In this document: one piece after another, positions 45,798 through 50,983 of the stretch
Layout: each line of letters begins with the position of its first letter
How positions within the stretch are numbered: position 1 is the stretch's first letter
Source: Candidatus Dadabacteria bacterium
GTDB lineage: Bacteria; Desulfobacterota_D; UBA1144; Nemesobacterales; Nemesobacteraceae
Assembly: GCA_022819805.1 (NCBI GenBank)
Contig: JAJEGO010000008.1
Coordinates: 1-50,983, forward strand
DNA length: 50,983 nucleotides
Direction: 5' to 3'
The notes under the pieces: generated by a model
What the model was told of the DNA's origin: nothing
Database searches by the model: none
Seen by the model: only the letters and a program-made list of their open reading frames with translations
Made by a program: the position numbers and the translations under genes

Positions 45798-48221
45798 TCA
45801 CATGAAATCATAGGGATCGACATCAACTACAAGCTTAATTCCCGAGGCGTGCTTTTTCAACGAATCGTAAAGCGCCGAGGCGTAATTCCGAAGCAGCCCC
45901 AGGTTACTTGACACGATAATGATCTGCCATCTGAACCTGTTTCTAAGTTTGTATATGGGAGCCTCGGAGGGACCGAGCACCCTGAGCGACCCGGGCGGAA
46001 GCCTGAGAAGAAATTTGTCCGCCGTACGTTTCATTCTTTCGGCGAAATCTCGTGTTTTCTCCTCATCAAGTCCGTTTGCCCTGAAAGATATGAACCTTGA
46101 GAAAGGAGGCTGATCAAGGGACTTTCTAAGCTCCAGTTCTTCATCCAGAAACCCGGAACTGTTATGGGAAATGGCAAATGTTACCGAAGGATGTTCGGGG
46201 TTATATGTCTGCAGAATTACCCCCCCGGGCTTCTCCCCCCTTCCCGTTCTTCCGGCTACCTGCGTGAGGATCTGGAAAGTCCTTTCTCCCGAGCGGAAGT
46301 CGGGAATCCCCAGCATATGATCGGCTGAGAGAACACCGACAAGCGTGACTCCCGGCAGATCATGCCCCTTGGCTACCATCTGGGTCCCGATAAGAACGTC
46401 CACCTCCCCGGACTCAAGCTTTTTGTAAAGGTCAAGAAGTTTGGTTTTTCCGCGGGTGTAATCCCTGTCCATAACAAAAACCCTGGCATCGGGAAGCATG
46501 CTCTTTACCTGCTCCTCCACTTTCTGGGTCCCGAGGCCCTTGCCCATGTATTTGGCCCCGCAGCTTGAGCAGACGTTCTCGAATTCCTGCCTGATTCCGC
46601 AGTAATGGCACTTAATCGAATTATCCTTTTTGTGAAAAGTCAGGGTTATCGAGCAGTTCGGACACTTAAAAAGTTCACCGCAGTCCCCGCAGACCAAGAG
46701 GCTCGAGAAGCCCCTTCTGTTAATGAAGAGAATCGACTGTTCCCCCCGGCTGAAGTTCTCCACCAGGGCGTTTCTCAGACGCGGAGAGAAAACGCTTTCG
46801 TTTATGTTTTTCATATCCACAAGCTCGACATCGGGAAGCCTGCTCGTCCCCACTCTCGCGGGAAGAGAGAGATATTCGTACTTGCCCCTGATCGCGTTTG
46901 CGTAGGATTCAAGGGAAGGAGTCGCCGAACCCAGAAGCACTGGACAGCCGTATACGGTTCCGAGCACAACTGCGGAATCGCGGGCGTTGTAGCAAGGCGC
47001 CTCGTTCTGCTTGTAGGAGGATTCATGCTCTTCATCCACCACCACGAGGCCGAGGCGCTCAAGCGGAGCGAAAACCGCGGAGCGGGCACCTATCAGCACG
47101 CTTAACTCACCGCTACGGGCCCTTCTCCACACGTCAAATCTCTCGCCTTCGCTGAGCGCGCTGTGAATTACCGATACTGCTTCACCGAAACGTGAACGGA
47201 ACCTTTTCACAAGAAGAGGGGTAAGGGCTATTTCGGGAACGAGAACTATTGCCTGCTTCCCCCTGGCAATGACTTCGCTGACGGCCCTTAGGTAGACCTC
47301 GGTTTTCCCGCTTCCTGTAACTCCGTGAAGAAGAAAACAGCGGTACTCTCCCCTCTTGACGTAAGGAAGAATTTTCTCCATAGCCATCCGCTGATCCTGT
47401 GTGAGCTCCTTGGGGGACTCCTCCTCAGTATTGAAAGCACCGTAGGGATCCCTCCCGATTTCCCTTAGTTCCACGGAGACCAGGGAATTATCCACAAGCC
47501 ATTTTACGTGAGTTGTGAAATTGCCAAATATTTCCTTGAGCTCCGAGTGGGGAGCAGAACCCCGGCGGGTTATAAATTCAAGTATTGCTCCCTTGGCCGG
47601 CTTTTTCCGCTTAATCTCCAAAACGGCGTCAGGGTCGCAGGAGGCACCATAGATCTTCTCGTACTTTACCTTCTCGTCGCTTATAACCCTGTAGTCAAAC
47701 TTGACATATCCCCTTCTCTGAAGAGAGTTAAGATTCTCAAGCGATACCCCGCCGGCTAGTTCTAGTAGTTTCTCCGAGGCAAGTTCCTCTTCAAGCAAGA
47801 GAGTTTTTAGGATTTTCTTCTCAAGATTACCCGAACCCTTTTTCCCAAGGCGGTTTTCTCCCTCTTCCGTGATCCGCACGGTTTTCCCCACGCTTTTGCC
47901 AAGCCCCAGGGGATGGGCAAATTTAAGAACGATTCCAAGAGGCGCCATGTAGTACTCGGAGATCCGGCGGAAGAATTCCAAGCGCTTTTCGTCAAAAAGA
48001 GGGGATTCATCGAGAACGTCGATTATATCCTTTAACTTGAAGTCGACTTTCTGTTCTCCCTCGCGCCCGACCACATACCCTATGGCCTTGCGGTTTCCGA
48101 GTGGAACAAACACTCTTTTCCCCGTAGCAACGCCGTCTCGCAGAGGTCTCGGAACCGAATATAGAAAAAGCTGCTCGGAATGAATCGGCAAAGCTACCTG
48201 AACAATTTTTCCTGAATCCAT
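45798..48221 (-). CDS. priA: Primosomal protein N' (PriA helicase)
   Basis: PriA restarts stalled replication forks. The 807-residue protein has the Walker A GVTGSGKTEVY, the VVVDEEHESSYK box, VLLGSATPS and the zinc cysteine clusters CGDCGELFKCPNC and CHYCGIRQEFENVCSSCG. The N-terminal 3'BD region begins IVQVALPIHSEQ. Length is slightly greater than the E. coli enzyme (732). First gene of a three-gene operon, with a 182-bp gap to the divergent toxin operon upstream. Confidence 0.96.
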   Translation of the reverse strand: MDSGKIVQVALPIHSEQLFLYSVPRPLRDGVATGKRVFVPLGNRKAIGYVVGREGEQKVDFKLKDIIDVLDESPLFDEKRLEFFRRISEYYMAPLGIVLKFAHPLGLGKSVGKTVRITEEGENRLGKKGSGNLEKKILKTLLLEEELASEKLLELAGGVSLENLNSLQRRGYVKFDYRVISDEKVKYEKIYGASCDPDAVLEIKRKKPAKGAILEFITRRGSAPHSELKEIFGNFTTHVKWLVDNSLVSVELREIGRDPYGAFNTEEESPKELTQDQRMAMEKILPYVKRGEYRCFLLHGVTGSGKTEVYLRAVSEVIARGKQAIVLVPEIALTPLLVKRFRSRFGEAVSVIHSALSEGERFDVWRRARSGELSVLIGARSAVFAPLERLGLVVVDEEHESSYKQNEAPCYNARDSAVVLGTVYGCPVLLGSATPSLESYANAIRGKYEYLSLPARVGTSRLPDVELVDMKNINESVFSPRLRNALVENFSRGEQSILFINRRGFSSLLVCGDCGELFKCPNCSITLTFHKKDNSIKCHYCGIRQEFENVCSSCGAKYMGKGLGTQKVEEQVKSMLPDARVFVMDRDYTRGKTKLLDLYKKLESGEVDVLIGTQMVAKGHDLPGVTLVGVLSADHMLGIPDFRSGERTFQILTQVAGRTGRGEKPGGVILQTYNPEHPSVTFAISHNSSGFLDEELELRKSLDQPPFSRFISFRANGLDEEKTRDFAERMKRTADKFLLRLPPGSLRVLGPSEAPIYKLRNRFRWQIIIVSSNLGLLRNYASALYDSLKKHASGIKLVVDVDPYDFM

Positions 48222-48331
48222 AGCTATATTAGAAAACCCGAAGATATCCTACCCGCCGTATGAGCAATGATGAAGATAACGCTAAATCCAGACGACGATT
48301 GCCCATCCGTCACTGCTCCCCTCATAAACTC

Positions 48332-48358
48332 TTGACAATTTAGATCAAAGCTTATATT
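48332..48358 (+). promoter_or_regulatory. Promoter of the antitoxin-tail/vapC operon
   Basis: TTGACA (48332-48337) and TATATT (48353-48358), spacer 15 bp (or TATTTT at 48355 with 17 bp). The transcript start should be near 48365, within or beside the palindrome ATCCC-tta-GGGAT. Confidence 0.6.
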
Positions 48359-48366
48359 TTTTTCTT

Positions 48367-48379
48367 ATCCCTTAGGGAT
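48367..48379. promoter_or_regulatory. Palindrome at the predicted start site
   Basis: ATCCC-TTA-GGGAT is a perfect 5-bp inverted repeat directly behind the -10 box, the usual place for an operator bound by a toxin-antitoxin autorepressor. Binding is inference. Confidence 0.45.
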
Positions 48380-48403
48380 TAATCTAAACACACAGAGGTT
48401 TTC

Positions 48404-49309
48404 ATGACTAAGAGTCAGCATTTATGGTTGAGGTCGGCCAGGTTGCTTTCGGACCCTGGTTTTTTTGATTCTGAACGTGAACGGGTTTTGGCGACCTATC
48501 CCATGCTCAATTCACACGGCTTGGGGCAATCGCATCGTCGGGCTTCTTCAGCAGGTAGCGAGCACTCGGGGCGTCGAAAAACGGAGCGTATTCCCGATGA
48601 CTTGGATTCAGCACGGGATGAGTTGCGGGCAGGCGGACAGTATGAGAAGGGTATTCGCAACACGCTGGAATACTTCGTAGAGGGACGGATATCTCTTAGC
48701 TATCGACTGAAGGGGTGTGGCTGGGCGCGTCGTTTCAACGGGCCGTCCCCGCCGAAGGATTCGAGTTATCATCTCAAGCACCAAGTAGAGTCATATTTAC
48801 GTAAAATGGATGAGAGTAAGGGGATGGCGGAGAGTGATCGATATACGTCCAACGGGGCGTTTATTTGCGCGGCACTCATGGCAGGATTACGAATATGGTC
48901 TTATAAGGATTCAATAAATCCGGACCTTCGTTTGGGGCGGCCTTGGGCAGTCGCTGGTCTGCGGCCGGAAGACTATATTCATCCAAACGATGAATATATG
49001 GCGAAGTTCTGGCGTTGGGCTGTACAGCAGGATACCAGCGATCCCCATGTCGAGGGTTTCGTTGCCGATACGGTAGACATCCTTTACAGGGGAGCAGACT
49101 TAAAGCAGTTACGGGAATCTGTAACTCAAGGCTGTTTTGAGGCACGGAATGTGTATAACCGTCTGCGGCATCAGTTTGGCTTCGAAATTTTTGATGAACC
49201 TGTATCATCCCGGTTGGGCTTTATGGCCGGACAAATTGAAGTCCCCGATGACTTCGATAGCATAGGGACTCCAGAAATAGAGAAGATGTTCCGAGGCGCC
49301 GGGGAGTGA
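48404..49309 (+). CDS. Unknown protein fused to a Phd-type antitoxin tail
   Basis: A 301-residue protein. Residues 1 to about 265 are of a type I do not recognise by name: a basic Ser/Arg-rich N-terminus, then SYRLKGCGWARRF, SSYHLKHQVESYL, TSNGAFICAALMAGLRIW and RPEDYIHPNDEYMAKFWRW; no transmembrane segment. The last 34 residues (268-301) RLGFMAGQIEVPDDFD... to EIEKMF match the C-terminal tail of Phd/YefM antitoxins that pair with VapC (RRLGLLAGQFRVPDDFD). AGAGG stands before the ATG. The stop codon overlaps the GTG start of vapC. The normal Phd DNA-binding domain, about 50 residues, is missing and replaced by this unrelated protein. I infer a chimeric antitoxin. Confidence 0.75.
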   Translation: MTKSQHLWLRSARLLSDPGFFDSERERVLATYPMLNSHGLGQSHRRASSAGSEHSGRRKTERIPDDLDSARDELRAGGQYEKGIRNTLEYFVEGRISLSYRLKGCGWARRFNGPSPPKDSSYHLKHQVESYLRKMDESKGMAESDRYTSNGAFICAALMAGLRIWSYKDSINPDLRLGRPWAVAGLRPEDYIHPNDEYMAKFWRWAVQQDTSDPHVEGFVADTVDILYRGADLKQLRESVTQGCFEARNVYNRLRHQFGFEIFDEPVSSRLGFMAGQIEVPDDFDSIGTPEIEKMFRGAGE

Positions 49310-49692
49310 AGCTTTTACTGGATACACATATCCTGCTGTGGGCGGCGGGCGACCCGGGACGCTTAACACCGGAGGCTAGAAACCTTCTCGGCGACCCCGC
49401 CACGGAACTACTGTTCAGCACAGCAAGCATCTGGGAAGTTGTAATAAAAAAAACGCTAGGGAGGAAAGACTTTCAGATTGATCCGCGGCAGTTTCGAGAC
49501 GGCCTGATACAACATGGGTACAGCGAACTTGCTATTCGATCCGAACACACACTCGCTGTCGGTTTTCTTCCACCTATCCACAAAGATCCCTTCGACCGCA
49601 TGCTTATAGCACAAGCGCAGGTCGAAAATATCACGTTGCTGACCATGGACAACAAACTGTCCGGCTATTCCGACCCCGTCAAAGTAGTCTAA
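49306..49692 (+). CDS. vapC: VapC-type PIN-domain toxin
   Basis: A 128-residue PIN-domain RNase toxin. The four acidic residues are present: Asp6 in LLLDTH, the Glu in SIWEVVIK, the Asp in HKDPFDRMLIAQA and the Asp in LLTMDNKL. The sequence is close to the toxins that pair with Phd antitoxins, with the LPPIHKDPFD segment. It starts with GTG inside the stop region of the preceding gene (4 bp overlap), so both are translated from one mRNA. PIN toxins cleave tRNA or rRNA; the target is unknown. Confidence 0.92.
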   Translation: MKLLLDTHILLWAAGDPGRLTPEARNLLGDPATELLFSTASIWEVVIKKTLGRKDFQIDPRQFRDGLIQHGYSELAIRSEHTLAVGFLPPIHKDPFDRMLIAQAQVENITLLTMDNKLSGYSDPVKVV

Positions 49693-49831
49693 AGCAGTCT
49701 ATCGTGGGGATGAGGTTGAAAAAAGCCTTAGAGAGTAAACTGAAGTTCTGGGGAGAAATTCTTGCTGTAGTTGTTGAAGTCTCGGCATATTCCGACCGGA
49801 AATACGGCCTCTGACAACTCAGCAGGCCCGA

Positions 49832-50983
49832 TCAGTTGTCCGCCTCGCACTCGCCTGCGGGATTCCCTTCCAGGTCAATGAGAACAGGGTCAGGCCTTCG
49901 GCCCATGTCATCATAAGTGTGTACGTAGTAAAAACCCTTTGTTACGTCGCCGTTAGCATCGAGATCAATCTCGCCTGAAAAACCGTAATAATCGATATCA
50001 TCGTTGGTACTGTCGCCATCGGTGAGAAATCCCGCGCATTCTGCATAAGTCCTGCATTTGGTCCCATCCCTGCTTATTCCTATCATTTCCCTGACATACA
50101 CAGCGGGATCAGAAGATGCGCTTTTAATGGACGCAAGCTTCATCAGCACAACAGCATCGTATATCTGCCTTGCATATCTCCCCGCTTCATCAAAAATTTC
50201 TTTCCTGTCTTCCAGTCTGCAGGGATCAGGACCCGCGATGGTGGTCACAAAACCTTCCATGTCCTCAAGCGAAAGCACTTCGGGGTCAAGGGCGACAACT
50301 ATTTCAGCAAAGCCCTCAATTGACAATGAATCCGCCCCATAGTATTTCACCTGTCCATTCAGTTCCTTCCTCTTTAGCATACTTGCCATAAAACTCGCTC
50401 CCCCTTCACGAAACAGCGCAAGAATCACAGAGTCTACAGGATTAACATCGGCATTTACCGCACTGACTACGGCATTTACCGCCGCCTCGGGATCTGCCCC
50501 GTACTCAATAGGCTCAATTAAGCTTACTCCCGCTTGTCTAAGGGATTCGACAAGACCGTCCTTAAGGTTTCTTCCGTAGCTGTCGTCACGAAACAGTATG
50601 GCCGCGCGGGTTCCCTCAGCCTGTTTTATCAGCCTGACAAGTATGGGTGCCTGGAATGCGTCCGATGGAATAACTCTGAAGAAGTAGCCGTCATCAGCGA
50701 AAGTGCTTATTTCAACCGAACTAGCCGAAGGTGATATCGCTACCATCTTCGCTCTGGCAAAATCATCCACAAGACCCACAGAATCGGCAGAAGTAGTCGG
50801 ACCTATTATTCCGTCGATCCCCCTATTTAGAACATCCCTTAGAGCATCAGAATCAAAAGAACGGTCAGTGTCGCGACCAAAAACAAGCTCTATATCACCG
50901 CCTGCGGCATTGATATCTTCTACGGCCGAAATTACCGCCTGTCGTCGGCTGTCATAGCTGCCGTCAAATATCCTCTCGGGAAT
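49832..50983 (-). CDS. Branched-chain amino acid-type ABC substrate-binding protein, 5' cut
   Basis: The frame is open to the right edge, giving at least 383 residues without the start. The segment SRRQAVISAVEDINAAGG and DGIIGPTTSADSVGLVDDFA, then ILFRDDSYGRNL and YYGADSLSIEGF, are typical of the periplasmic-binding-protein type I (LivK-like, Leu/Ile/Val family). It would be a periplasmic receptor delivering amino acids, amides or other small polar compounds to an ABC permease; permease genes would be outside the window. The signal peptide and N-terminus are not seen. It ends with an acidic tail (GECEADN). Confidence 0.88.
   Translation of the reverse strand: MPERIFDGSYDSRRQAVISAVEDINAAGGDIELVFGRDTDRSFDSDALRDVLNRGIDGIIGPTTSADSVGLVDDFARAKMVAISPSASSVEISTFADDGYFFRVIPSDAFQAPILVRLIKQAEGTRAAILFRDDSYGRNLKDGLVESLRQAGVSLIEPIEYGADPEAAVNAVVSAVNADVNPVDSVILALFREGGASFMASMLKRKELNGQVKYYGADSLSIEGFAEIVVALDPEVLSLEDMEGFVTTIAGPDPCRLEDRKEIFDEAGRYARQIYDAVVLMKLASIKSASSDPAVYVREMIGISRDGTKCRTYAECAGFLTDGDSTNDDIDYYGFSGEIDLDANGDVTKGFYYVHTYDDMGRRPDPVLIDLEGNPAGECEADN

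Overview
The window reads as a chromosomal segment of an uncultured diderm (Gram-negative type) bacterium. Outer-membrane signs are a phosphate-selective-type porin, a Tsx-like channel, a small beta-barrel candidate, ExbB/ExbD and a lytic transglycosylase. Core genes (recF, obgE, queG, gatB, lysA, ddl, hem genes, priA, glnE, nuoF, carD) use ordinary bacterial motifs, TTGxxx/TATAAT promoters and AGGAGG ribosome sites. Archaeal-looking additions are a two-domain CDC48/VCP AAA ATPase and two Ogg2-type glycosylases. CarD, a queG-type genome and this mixture would suit a deltaproteobacteria-related or candidate-phylum lineage (Candidatus Dadabacteria is one guess), but no 16S or ribosomal gene is present, so I do not assign a taxon.

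Layout. 1-1.6 kb: two blocks of 23-bp tandem repeats running into the promoter of a DUF4143 ATPase. 1.7-2.0 kb: tRNA-Pro and tRNA-Arg. 2-15.5 kb: housekeeping genes in short operons (MBL hydrolase, recF, cdc48-like, prepilin peptidase, DUF1460 amidase, obgE, queG, a degenerate KdsC-like protein, rhomboid, phosphofructokinase, a Cache-domain exported protein). 15.5-18.4 kb: an oxalate/formate-type MFS transporter lying immediately behind tRNA-Thr, a Tsx-like channel, and the stub of a purine permease. 18.4-24 kb: a heme operon hemD-hemE fusion, hemH, hemG behind lysA. 24-28 kb: exbB-exbD, two transporters and ddl. 28.4-32 kb: mltD with two tandem Ogg2-like glycosylase genes, then a PIG-L deacetylase. 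32-35.5 kb: porin and gatB. 35.5-38.4 kb: an accessory patch with a zeta-type toxin module and a SulP transporter bracketed by two copies of the nuoF 3' end. 38.4-48.2 kb: nuoF, lhgO, carD, a phosphodiesterase-type phosphatase, glnE, priA. 48.3-49.7 kb: a VapC toxin preceded by a 301-residue protein that ends in a Phd-type antitoxin tail. The right edge cuts an amino-acid ABC-type binding protein.

The heme genes cover hydroxymethylbilane to heme except coproporphyrinogen oxidation. ExbB/ExbD would energise outer-membrane transport; no TonB/TolA partner is in view. The best candidates for something undescribed are the antitoxin-tail fusion protein coupled to VapC, the Ogg2 pair in which one copy has lost its catalytic lysine, the HemD-HemE fusion, the 23-bp repeat operator-like array, and the SulP insertion at nuoF. 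Convergent gene pairs are packed with 2-10 bp between stop codons or overlap, leaving no room for ordinary terminators.
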